40,239 bases of DNA from JADJLQ01 sp964405735. GTDB lineage: Bacteria > Bacteroidota > Bacteroidia > Chitinophagales > Saprospiraceae. The position numbers were made by a program, and so were the translations under genes. The notes beneath the pieces were generated by a model. The model saw only the letters and a list, made by a program, of their open reading frames with translations. It had not been told where the DNA came from and made no database searches. Below, one piece after another: positions 1-7,110 of this stretch. Position 1 is the stretch's first letter. Every line of letters begins with the position of its first letter. The stretch lies in the NCBI GenBank assembly GCA_964405735.1, contig CAYOPD010000029.1, positions 1 through 40,239 of the forward strand. Direction: 5' to 3'.

Positions 1-538
1 AGTTGGCCTTCAGGCCGGTATGAAAGAAAGGACCGTTATTGAAGAGGTTGGAAAGGGAATAATGGAAATTGATGGAGGATTCAATCACCTCATACCCGAT
101 GTGTGTGCCGAACTGACCAATGGTGAAGGACAATTTGTCCGTTGCTTTCCAGGTGCCGTAAAGCTGTTTGATTCCGAATACACCGGCTCCAAGGGAAACC
201 GGGAATGAAACGCCCTGGAAACTCGCCAGGGTGGCCAGGCTGGTATTTGGTCCGGCCAGAAGGTCAGCTACCAACTCCACTTTGTCGTGGGTATACGACA
301 GTTTGCCCTGGATCAGGCCCAGGGAAAACTCATTGCTGTTGATGTCAAAAGCGCGGGACCCGGCTGCCGGTCCCCAAAGATTGGCTCCCACGCCGGTCTT
401 GTTAAAATTAAAGTTGTAATACATGTCGGCATAGCCGCTTACCTTAAATGCCTTTGGAGGGATGGAGTCCTGGGCATTGGAGGAATACACCACAGTCAGG
501 CAAAGAAGTAAGTAAATGGTTTTGTTTAAAAATTTCAT
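1..538 (-). CDS. Outer-membrane beta-barrel porin, BBP2/OmpL-like family (C-terminus outside window)
   Basis: The frame reads from an ATG at 536-538 on the minus strand without a stop to the window edge, giving about 179 N-terminal residues. A Sec signal peptide (MKFLNKTIYLLLCLTVVYSSNAQ) is followed by a GYADMYYNFNF segment, NSNEFSLGL strands, and the run QLYGTWKATDKLSFTIGQFG, then GYEVIESSINFHYS and NGPFFHTGLKA. The alternating pattern and these phrases are typical of the putative beta-barrel porin-2 family (PF07642), whose members usually exceed 350 residues, so more than half is missing. It should sit in the outer membrane; the substrate is unknown. An exact TACATTTG box lies about 24 bases upstream. 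The family call is recognition by eye and I am fairly sure of it. Confidence 0.75.
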   Translation of the reverse strand, partial: MKFLNKTIYLLLCLTVVYSSNAQDSIPPKAFKVSGYADMYYNFNFNKTGVGANLWGPAAGSRAFDINSNEFSLGLIQGKLSYTHDKVELVADLLAGPNTSLATLASFQGVSFPVSLGAGVFGIKQLYGTWKATDKLSFTIGQFGTHIGYEVIESSINFHYSLSNLFNNGPFFHTGLKAN

Positions 539-561
539 AGTCTTGAGTTTGTTACTGGCGT

Positions 562-569
562 CAAATGTA
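562..569 (-). promoter_or_regulatory. Putative -7 promoter box (TAnnTTTG) of the porin gene
   Basis: The minus strand reads TACATTTG, an exact match to the Bacteroidota sigma-A -7 consensus TAnnTTTG, 24 bases before the porin ATG. A TTTTTG candidate for the -33 element exists, but the spacer (about 25 bases) is longer than the usual 19-21. Confidence 0.45.
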
Positions 570-900
570 AATGGGGGTGGGCCGATGAAAAATTCAAAAA
601 CCTTTTGCTATTGTAATTTTCAATTTTTACTTATTATGCTTTAAAATTTAACCTAATAGCCCATAATAATTGTAAAATCAAAGAAAATAGGTTGAAAATC
701 AGGTATATTTTAACAAAAAACATGAAAATTATCGAATACTAAGTTTTACAGATTGTGCCGTTAAAGTCCAGTTTACAGGGCTTATTTTTACTTCTTTTCC
801 TGTCGGTTGATGTATGAAACAGGCTTTACGGGGATTCCGGTCTGGGTCCCGGATTGGATAAAAACCAGTATTTTCAGCTCGTGTTAAAATTGAATGTTTT
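570..900. other. AT-rich divergent intergenic region
   Basis: About 330 bases between the porin and the Gfo/Idh gene. It is much richer in A+T than the flanking genes, especially 590-730, and should hold promoters for both directions. I see no exact TAnnTTTG box for the plus-strand gene, no strong hairpin and no convincing coding frame. Confidence 0.5.
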
Positions 901-2298
901 ATGAATAAATCTTCCAGACGCAGATTTCTCCGCCAGTTTGGCACCGGGTCCCTCGCCTTATCCGGCGGGTGGTTCAGCCCGGCCATAGCCGAAGAATATT
1001 ATGAGAAACATGTTTTACCTTATAACAGGACTTATGCCGCCAATGACCGGATTGGGATCGGGGTCATCGGCTGTGGAATTCAGGGCAATTTTGACCTCCG
1101 GGCAGCCCTGCAGGTTCCCGGAGCCCAGCTTGCAGGGGCCTGCGACCTTTATACCGGCAGGCTGACGCGAATGAAGGAAGTTTACGGACAGGATCTCTAT
1201 ACTACCCGGGACTACAGGGAGCTGCTCCAGCGAAAGGAAGTGGATGCCGTCATCGTGGCCACCAGTGATCATTGGCACAGCCGAATCGCTATAGACGCGC
1301 TTAAAGCCGGAAAACATGTGTATTGTGAAAAACCCATGGTCCACCTGTTCAATCAGGGCCATGCCGTGATCAATGCCCAGAAAGAATCCGGAAAGGTGCT
1401 CCAGGTGGGCAGTCAGGGGATCAGCGGTATCGACTTTGCAAAAGCCAGGGAACTCTACCAGAGCGGCACCATTGGCAAATTGAATTGCATCGAGGCTTCC
1501 AACGACCGTCAAAATGCAATCGGAGCATGGCAATACAGCATCCCTTCCGACCAGTCGCCCCAAACGGTAGATTGGGACAAATACGTCGAGGTCCTCAACA
1601 AAAAGCCTGCATATGACGCAAAAAAATTCTTCTGGTGGCGGAATTACCGGGAATTCGGTACCGGTATGGCCGGCGACCTGTATGTGCACCTCATCACGGG
1701 AATTCATTATGTGACCGGATCCCTGGGACCCAGCAGGATCCTTTCATCCGGGGAATTATCCTATTGGAAAGACGGCAGGAACGTCCCTGATGTCATGATC
1801 ACCATTCTTGATTACGACGAGACACCGCAGCATCCGGCCTTCCAGGTCATGTTGCGGTGCAATTTCGTCAGCGGTGCAGGTGGGAGCGGGGGCACTAAAT
1901 TTATTGGCAGCGAAGGTGTACTCACCAAAACCGGCAATGGGGTGAAGGTTCAGCACAGCCTGATGTCCAAAGCGCCCGGGATAGGCGGTTATGACTCCTT
2001 ATTTACTTATCCACAAGCCCTTCAGGACAAAATGATGGCGGAATACAACTCCAAATGGTCGGAAGAAGATAAAAAAAGGCCTACCCGGCCAAACATCGAG
2101 TTTTCAGCACCGGAAGGGGCCAACGCCCATGTTGACCACTTCAGCAATTTTTTTGAAAGTATCCGGAACAATAAACCCAATATAGAAGATGCCACTTTCG
2201 GTTTCAGGGCAGCAGGCCCCTGCCTCGCGGCAAACGAAAGTTATTTTCAGAAGAAAATCATAAAATGGGATCCCGCAGGCATGAAACTGAAGAAATAA
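901..2298 (+). CDS. Tat-exported Gfo/Idh/MocA family oxidoreductase
   Basis: A 465-residue NAD(P)-dependent sugar dehydrogenase-like protein. The N-terminus has a twin-arginine signal (SRRRFL, residues 5-10, then a hydrophobic stretch ending at SPAIA near 30), so it is probably exported already folded with cofactor. The Rossmann fold starts at about 51 with G57-C-G-I-Q-G62, and the family's EKP motif is E143-K-P145. The C-terminal half is the usual alpha/beta GFO_IDH_MocA_C domain; full length is normal for the exported Bacteroidota subfamily. Such proteins often oxidise glycosides to 3-keto-glycosides or act on inositol or sugar derivatives in the periplasm; the actual substrate cannot be read here. 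A small lipoprotein gene follows after 13 bases and is probably co-transcribed. Family and export signal are clear; the reaction is inferred. Confidence 0.9.
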   Translation: MNKSSRRRFLRQFGTGSLALSGGWFSPAIAEEYYEKHVLPYNRTYAANDRIGIGVIGCGIQGNFDLRAALQVPGAQLAGACDLYTGRLTRMKEVYGQDLYTTRDYRELLQRKEVDAVIVATSDHWHSRIAIDALKAGKHVYCEKPMVHLFNQGHAVINAQKESGKVLQVGSQGISGIDFAKARELYQSGTIGKLNCIEASNDRQNAIGAWQYSIPSDQSPQTVDWDKYVEVLNKKPAYDAKKFFWWRNYREFGTGMAGDLYVHLITGIHYVTGSLGPSRILSSGELSYWKDGRNVPDVMITILDYDETPQHPAFQVMLRCNFVSGAGGSGGTKFIGSEGVLTKTGNGVKVQHSLMSKAPGIGGYDSLFTYPQALQDKMMAEYNSKWSEEDKKRPTRPNIEFSAPEGANAHVDHFSNFFESIRNNKPNIEDATFGFRAAGPCLAANESYFQKKIIKWDPAGMKLKK

Positions 2299-2311
2299 TC
2301 GTTTCCGTTTC

Positions 2312-2848
2312 ATGTCTATATCCCCCGCCCTGAGGACCCTGAGCGCATTTCTATTTGGAATTTGTTTATGGTTTGCCTCTTGTAAAAAAGAAGAGGATCA
2401 GTTTCTTTTCCGGATGGAATACGACCAGTTCATTTCCATTCCACCGGGGCTCAATACCGTCGAAACCTATACGTTTATACTCAAAGACCTACCTTCCAAT
2501 TTTCAGGCCTTATTGTCCGCTAATGGCCTCACCGATGGGGCTGTCCGCTCCATCAATCCGGGTTCGATCCGCTTGACCGATGAGTTGAACCAACTCGATT
2601 TCAACCGTTTTGAAAAAGTGTCTTTGCTGGCCAGTACCGGCGATTTTAAAAACGAAAAAGAGATCGGTTATCAGGAGACCATTCCGCTCAATTCCAGCAA
2701 CCAGTTGCAATTGTTTCCCACCCTGGTCGATGCCCGGGATATTTTTTCACAGAATACCTTCAACCTCCGGTTGAAAATAAAACTTAGAAATTTTCTCTCC
2801 TCCAGTTCCAATGTCCGGCTGAGGATTGTAATGAGTGCGAGGCAGTAG
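2312..2848 (+). CDS. Small lipoprotein of unknown function
   Basis: A 178-residue protein with a signal sequence ending in a lipobox-like WFASC followed by KKEED, so it is predicted to be lipidated on that cysteine and anchored in a membrane facing the periplasm or surface. The mature part is a beta-rich domain with phrases such as VETYTFILKDLP and FNLRLKIKLRN, which suggests a single immunoglobulin-like or C2-like beta sandwich. I do not recognise a family. It starts 13 bases after the exported oxidoreductase and is likely in the same transcript. The scaffold gap begins 14 bases after the stop, so anything downstream in the operon is lost. Confidence 0.7.
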   Translation: MSISPALRTLSAFLFGICLWFASCKKEEDQFLFRMEYDQFISIPPGLNTVETYTFILKDLPSNFQALLSANGLTDGAVRSINPGSIRLTDELNQLDFNRFEKVSLLASTGDFKNEKEIGYQETIPLNSSNQLQLFPTLVDARDIFSQNTFNLRLKIKLRNFLSSSSNVRLRIVMSARQ

Positions 2849-2862
2849 CTGAGGACAGAGGA

Positions 2863-2962
2863 NNNNNNNNNNNNNNNNNNNNNNNNNNNNNNNNNNNNNN
2901 NNNNNNNNNNNNNNNNNNNNNNNNNNNNNNNNNNNNNNNNNNNNNNNNNNNNNNNNNNNNNN
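2863..2962. other. Assembly gap (100 N)
   Basis: Exactly 100 undetermined bases. The round number suggests a scaffolding placeholder of unknown true length, so the genes on either side may not be real neighbours. Confidence 0.98.
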
Positions 2963-2966
2963 CTGA

Positions 2967-3389
2967 CTATGCCTGATTACGACCTAGCCACCATCCGATT
3001 ATCGCTCCGGCCACAGCCGCGAAGACGACATTAAGGGCAATGTCGAGAAGCATAAAATTCATTTTAAGCAGGTTGGTGGTAGCGTACATGCCAAAGTCAA
3101 AACTCAGGATCATCAGCAATCCAAGCAGGGCACCGGCTTTTGCTCCTCCTCCGGCCGTGCGGATATTGGCCCATTTGTCAAAAACATAGGCCAAAAGGAG
3201 GCTGCTTGCAAAGGTGCCCAGAAACAGGAAAATGAAACTGGAAGCGCCCATTTCCGTTTCTGATTTCATGACTCCGGGCATCATGTTGGAAGACATGTAA
3301 TCCATGAGTAAAAGACCATAACAAAGGAAGCCAAGAATAAAACTGGCCAATGCTCCCAATAGGGCAGCTACGATAACTTTACTGTTCAT
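2967..3389 (-). CDS. Four-helix membrane protein, paralogue 1 (DUF1761-like)
   Basis: A 140-residue integral membrane protein with four predicted helices: about 5-30, 50-72, 84-108 and 113-136, ending in GWWLGRNQA. It starts with MNSKV, has a conserved FDKWANIRT segment after helix 2 and DFGMYATT after helix 3. The architecture resembles DUF1761-type proteins, but that assignment is weak and the function unknown. The next gene upstream on the same strand (3549-3974) is a clear paralogue sharing most of these landmarks. The stop codon lies four bases from the scaffold gap. An ATTTAAGGTTT element (plus-strand reading 3399-3409) lies just upstream of the ATG and is repeated before the paralogue. 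Confidence 0.75.
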   Translation of the reverse strand: MNSKVIVAALLGALASFILGFLCYGLLLMDYMSSNMMPGVMKSETEMGASSFIFLFLGTFASSLLLAYVFDKWANIRTAGGGAKAGALLGLLMILSFDFGMYATTNLLKMNFMLLDIALNVVFAAVAGAIIGWWLGRNQA

Positions 3390-3433
3390 AAATAGATAAT
3401 TTAAGGTTTTTGATTTAATGGAATAAATAAGAT

Positions 3434-3461
3434 AAGCAATAAGTGATCAGCAATCGGCAAT
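3434..3461. repeat. Degenerate heptamer array, four units
   Basis: Four consecutive 7-mers in register: AAGCAAT, AAGTGAT, CAGCAAT and CGGCAAT. They lie in the spacer between the two paralogous membrane-protein genes. Similar 7-bp arrays occur at 4069-4103 and 5161-5184. Confidence 0.5.
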
Positions 3462-3548
3462 AAAAAGTCAGGTAGGAAGTCCGTAGGTCGGTCGACCAGA
3501 ATTCCGGAAATACTTTATTAAGCATTCGTTATCCAATGTTTGATTCTT

Positions 3549-3974
3549 TCATGCCGGGTTACGGCCCAACCACCAACCGATTGCAGCACCCCCGGAAGCT
3601 GTGACCAGGGTGCTGGCCAGCACATCGACGATTACCTTGCCCAGCCCACTGAACATATGGGTAGTGGCATAAAGTCCCAGGTCAACGCTCAGGGCCATCA
3701 ATACGCCGATCAGGGCTCCTGCTCTTAAGCCGCCCTGGAGCGTACGGATATTTGCCCAGCTGTCAAAGATGTAGGCGATCAGCAGGCTGGAAACAAAAGA
3801 GGCGAGGAATATAAATACGTATGAAGCCCCGCTCATTTCTTCAGCCGTTTTCATCAGCCCCGGGGCAACGCCGGCAGCCATGTAATTTCCAAGAATGAGT
3901 CCGAAGACAATAAAACCAGCGATAAAACTGGCCACGGCACCAATGAGGGCTGCCAGCAAGACTTTACTGTTCAT
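3549..3974 (-). CDS. Four-helix membrane protein, paralogue 2 (DUF1761-like)
   Basis: A 141-residue protein clearly paralogous to the product of 2967-3389. Both share MNSKV at the start, the phrase ASFIxGF in helix 1, a PGxMK loop, SSLLxAYxFDxWANIRT after helix 2, a glycine-rich AGALxGxLMxLSxDxGxYATT in helix 3, and the terminal GWWLGRN. Four membrane helices and no soluble domain are apparent. The pair arose by tandem duplication that included the ATTTAAGGTTT leader element (3984-3994 here), since that element sits at a similar short distance from both ATGs. Function unknown; possibly a small transporter or envelope protein, but nothing in the sequence shows which. Confidence 0.75.
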   Translation of the reverse strand: MNSKVLLAALIGAVASFIAGFIVFGLILGNYMAAGVAPGLMKTAEEMSGASYVFIFLASFVSSLLIAYIFDSWANIRTLQGGLRAGALIGVLMALSVDLGLYATTHMFSGLGKVIVDVLASTLVTASGGAAIGWWLGRNPA

Positions 3975-4068
3975 ATTTAATGTATTTAAGGTTTAGGGTT
4001 TTGAATATAATACAATAAACTCATATTAGTTAAAATTATTTATATGCAGTCAGCGGACAGTTGTCATC

Positions 4069-4103
4069 TGATAGCCGATAGCTGATAGCTGATAGCCGAT
4101 AGC
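4069..4103. repeat. Tandem heptamer array, five copies of (T/C)GATAGC
   Basis: Five perfectly phased 7-bp units: TGATAGC, CGATAGC, TGATAGC, TGATAGC and CGATAGC, varying only at the first base. The array ends 14 bases before the TATATTTG box of metF, so it covers the place where a -33 element would be expected. Confidence 0.85.
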
Positions 4104-4117
4104 TCACACCTTATCTC

Positions 4118-4125
4118 TATATTTG
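4118..4125 (+). promoter_or_regulatory. Putative -7 promoter box of metF
   Basis: TATATTTG is an exact match to the Bacteroidota TAnnTTTG consensus and lies 22 bases before the metF ATG. No TTG-like -33 element is visible at the correct distance; that position is occupied by the heptamer array. Confidence 0.6.
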
Positions 4126-4147
4126 CCTCCGTTTTTTTAAATCATAA

Positions 4148-5104
4148 ATGAAAGTCACTGAGTATTTTGAGAAGGCCCAAGGCCAAACCCTGATCTCCTT
4201 CGAAATTTTACCTCCTTTAAAAGGAGGCAGCATTGATTCCATATTCAAGATTCTGGATCCCCTGATGGAATTCCGGCCTCCCTTTGTGGATGTCACCTAT
4301 CACCGGGAGGATTTTATCTACCGGAAAAACGACGATGGTTTTTTTGAAAAAATCGCCATCCGGAAAAGGCCGGGTACAGTAGTGATTGCCCAGGCCATCC
4401 AAAACCGTTACGGAGTAGATGCGGTCCCCCACCTGATCTGCGGGGGATTTACCAGGCAGGAGACGGAAGACGCGCTGATCGATATGGCCTATGCCAAAAT
4501 AAACAATGTGCTTGCCCTGAGGGGAGATGCGCGTAAATTCGAAGGCCGATTTATTCCCGAACCGGAAGGCCATCATTACGCCATTGACCTGATCCGGCAG
4601 ATCATGGATATGAACCAGGGCAAATACATCGATGCCGACATTGTTGATGGTGCAAAGTCTAATTTTTGTATTGGCATTGCCGGATACCCTGAAAAACATT
4701 TTGAAGCGCCCAATATGGAATCGGACATTCATTACATCAAAGAAAAAATAAATGCGGGCGGGGAATATATTGTTACCCAGATGTTTTTTGATAATAAAAA
4801 GTATTTTGAATTTGTTGACCTGTGCAGGCAACACGGCATCACGGTTCCCATTGTTCCGGGCTTAAAACCACTGACTCGAAAAAACCAGGTTCAAAGCCTG
4901 CCTGCTTCTTTCTATATCAACCTGCCCGAAGACCTGGTGAAAGCCGCCGAGGGTGCCAAGACCACGGAAGCCGTCAAACAGGTGGGCATCGAATGGGCGG
5001 TCGCCCAGTGCCGGGAATTAAAAAAAGCAAAAGTCCCCTCCTTGCATTTTTATACCATGGGCGATAGTGAAACGACCAGGAAAATTGCAGAAAAGGTGTT
5101 CTAA
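4148..5104 (+). CDS. metF: Methylenetetrahydrofolate reductase
   Basis: A 318-residue cytoplasmic flavoenzyme that reduces 5,10-methylene-THF to 5-methyl-THF, the methyl donor for methionine synthesis. The N-terminal SFEILPP carries the conserved active-site glutamate (E19), followed by VDVTYH and, in mid-protein, the MTHFR phrases NNVLALRGD and IGIAGYPEKH. The conserved VTQMFFDNKKYFEFVDLCR and VPIVPGLKPL segments follow in the C-terminal part of the barrel. Length is right for the bacterial FAD-only enzyme without the eukaryotic regulatory domain. I see no SAM or cobalamin riboswitch in the short upstream region, which instead holds a TAnnTTTG box and a heptamer repeat. The gene stands alone, convergent with the subtilase gene. 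Confidence 0.97.
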   Translation: MKVTEYFEKAQGQTLISFEILPPLKGGSIDSIFKILDPLMEFRPPFVDVTYHREDFIYRKNDDGFFEKIAIRKRPGTVVIAQAIQNRYGVDAVPHLICGGFTRQETEDALIDMAYAKINNVLALRGDARKFEGRFIPEPEGHHYAIDLIRQIMDMNQGKYIDADIVDGAKSNFCIGIAGYPEKHFEAPNMESDIHYIKEKINAGGEYIVTQMFFDNKKYFEFVDLCRQHGITVPIVPGLKPLTRKNQVQSLPASFYINLPEDLVKAAEGAKTTEAVKQVGIEWAVAQCRELKKAKVPSLHFYTMGDSETTRKIAEKVF

Positions 5105-5160
5105 CAACGATTACCCGTCAATGTTACTAACTTGCAAACTTAACAAACTTGCTAACTAAC

Positions 5161-5184
5161 TGACTACTGACTACTGATTACTGA
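5161..5184. repeat. Heptamer array, TGACTAC/TGATTAC type
   Basis: Units TGACTAC, TGACTAC and TGATTAC followed by a partial TGA, overlapping the 3' end of the minus-strand subtilase gene in the short convergent spacer after metF. It shares the 7-bp period and the TGAnnnC form with the array at 4069-4103. Confidence 0.7.
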
Positions 5185-6939
5185 AATTACCTTTCCAGTA
5201 TAAAATCCATCAGCTGCCTCAATCTTATAAAAGTACATTCCGGGTGCCCACCCCGAGGTTTCCAGCTCAATCCGATTTACAGGGCCAAATCCCTGGCTGA
5301 ACGCAAGGCGCCCGTGAAGGTCCCGGATGATGAGATTGCCGAAAAGGGTACTGCCATCAAAATCAAATACCAATCCCCGGCTGAATGGATTTGGGAAGGC
5401 ACGGATTTTTGCCTTTGGGGTATTCCCGGTGCCGGTGCTCAGCAGTTCTTTTGCCATGTTCCAGGCCCTGAGTGCATTGAGCCTGCCGGATCCATACACA
5501 ATATTCGGAATGACCGTGCCACTGTCCGGCCCGCAGGTGAAGCGGAGGGTCTTCTGTTCGGCGCTTTTTTCCAGGATATCTTCCAAAAGCTCAACTTTAC
5601 CGGCGAGGCTTGGAAAAGCTGAGATCAGCAAAGCAACCGTACCGCTGACATGAGGGGAGGCCATACTGGTGCCGTTGTAGGCAGCATAACCTCCAAATCG
5701 AATGGTCGACCGCACGGCTACACCGGGGGCGGCTAGATTAGGTTTTATTCTGAAACTGCCGTCGATGACCACCGGACCCCTGCTGCTGAAAGAGGCAATG
5801 GTGTCGTTGATGGAGGTGGCACCTACACTAAAGGAAGGTTCGAAGATGGCTGGGGGGTCCTGGATCGAACTGCAACCCTGAGAACCGTCATTTCCCGCAG
5901 AAGCGGTCACAAAAATCCCTGCTGATTTCAGGTTTTTAATCACCTGTTCCATGGTTTGAAAATTGGAAGGATTGCATCCTTCTTCTTTGGGACAACCCCA
6001 GCTGTTGTTGATCACATGGGGTGCTTTTGCCGGATCGGGGTTTTGGCCAATGAGGTTGGTGGGTGCCAGAAACCATTCAAAACATTCTATATAAGTGGTC
6101 AGGGTGCCCCAGCCCCGCTCCATGCACCGGCAACCGATCCATTTTGCTTCCGGTGCAACCCCAATCTGAAAATCTGTAGCCGCCATGGTACCGGTGGTAT
6201 GGGTGCCGTGATTGTGGTCATCACAGGGCGCCAGGACATTGAGGCCACAGGGGTTGTTCAATGGGTTGTCGGTGCTGTCCTTATTCAACGGATGAAGGCC
6301 GTGGATGGCATCGTGCCAGTTGTAATTATGGTCAAGGTTATTGATATCCAGTGAACCCCGGTAGCTTCCGCGGATGGCCGGGTGAAGATCCACGCCGGTA
6401 TCTTCACTTCCAAGTACAGCTCCTTTACCTTTAATGCCCATTGACCATAAGTTATCCGCCTGGATCCGGTCGATTCCCCACTCCAAAGCAGCATGAGGAC
6501 TGCGCGATTCCGGAACGTTGAGATCCAACGGAGTTTCCAAAGGTTTGATCAGGGCATACGCGGAGTTGAGTTCTATGCGGGCCACTTCCGGTTGCCTGGA
6601 AAGGTATTCAATCAATTGCCTGCCAGCCTCCGGTATATGGATTCCGTTGATAATATAAAAGGTCTGATGACCGATCCGATTCCGCACCAGGTATCGGCGC
6701 ACTTCGGACTGGGCTATTCGGGCCTCTGTGCTGAGTTTTTCATAGACGAAGCGGCCTTTTTCCTTCTTGGTTTCAAGGAGGCCTGCCGACCGTGGAAGGT
6801 CTGCATTTCGGGAATTGAAAACACAAAGGATGTCGGCGGTCTGGTAATTTTTCAGCTGATCCAGTACCCAGGGATCAATGATGGCGGGTGCTGGTGGGAT
6901 AAAAAAGGCCGCCAGCCAGATCAGGAATATATTCACCAT
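5164..6939 (-). CDS. Secreted subtilisin-like (S8) serine peptidase with T9SS sorting domain
   Basis: The open frame reaches back to 7014 (616 residues), but the internal ATG at 6937-6939 starts directly at a good signal peptide (MVNIFLIWLAAFFI), so I place the start there; numbering below follows the longer frame. An I9-like propeptide (about 95-150) precedes the S8 domain. The triad is visible: D205 in EDTGVD, H269 in NHGTH and S450 in NGTSMASPHVSG, with oxyanion N375 in SAGNDG. The last 80 or so residues form a type A T9SS sorting domain (FPNPFSRG, then GWAPGMYFYKIEAADG and a final strand), so the enzyme should cross the outer membrane by the type IX system. The catalytic core resembles bacillopeptidase F-type enzymes. 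All key residues are present. Confidence 0.92.
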   Translation of the reverse strand: MVNIFLIWLAAFFIPPAPAIIDPWVLDQLKNYQTADILCVFNSRNADLPRSAGLLETKKEKGRFVYEKLSTEARIAQSEVRRYLVRNRIGHQTFYIINGIHIPEAGRQLIEYLSRQPEVARIELNSAYALIKPLETPLDLNVPESRSPHAALEWGIDRIQADNLWSMGIKGKGAVLGSEDTGVDLHPAIRGSYRGSLDINNLDHNYNWHDAIHGLHPLNKDSTDNPLNNPCGLNVLAPCDDHNHGTHTTGTMAATDFQIGVAPEAKWIGCRCMERGWGTLTTYIECFEWFLAPTNLIGQNPDPAKAPHVINNSWGCPKEEGCNPSNFQTMEQVIKNLKSAGIFVTASAGNDGSQGCSSIQDPPAIFEPSFSVGATSINDTIASFSSRGPVVIDGSFRIKPNLAAPGVAVRSTIRFGGYAAYNGTSMASPHVSGTVALLISAFPSLAGKVELLEDILEKSAEQKTLRFTCGPDSGTVIPNIVYGSGRLNALRAWNMAKELLSTGTGNTPKAKIRAFPNPFSRGLVFDFDGSTLFGNLIIRDLHGRLAFSQGFGPVNRIELETSGWAPGMYFYKIEAADGFYTGKVISVISSQ

Positions 6940-7110
6940 AGTGGGAACCAAGGTCCAAAGATATAAGGAATACCATGCCTGAATGAAAGATTTAAACAAG
7001 ACAGGGTCCGTCAAAAGAGGAATACATCAACACATTGAGCGCCCGAATTTTACGAGCAAAATCCGGATAATTTACCTAACTTTCCCACCCTTCGTTAATC
7101 AACGGCTGAC

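Noticed and set aside
1015..1707. Long open frame on the minus strand inside the Gfo/Idh gene
   Set aside because: It is antisense to a gene with clear family motifs and has no recognisable domain; it is a by-product of codon use.
4069..4103. Tandem repeats considered as a CRISPR array
   Set aside because: Units are 7 bp and contiguous with no spacers, and there are no cas genes.
4217..4834. 205-codon minus-strand open frame inside metF
   Set aside because: Antisense to a well-conserved housekeeping gene; no motifs.
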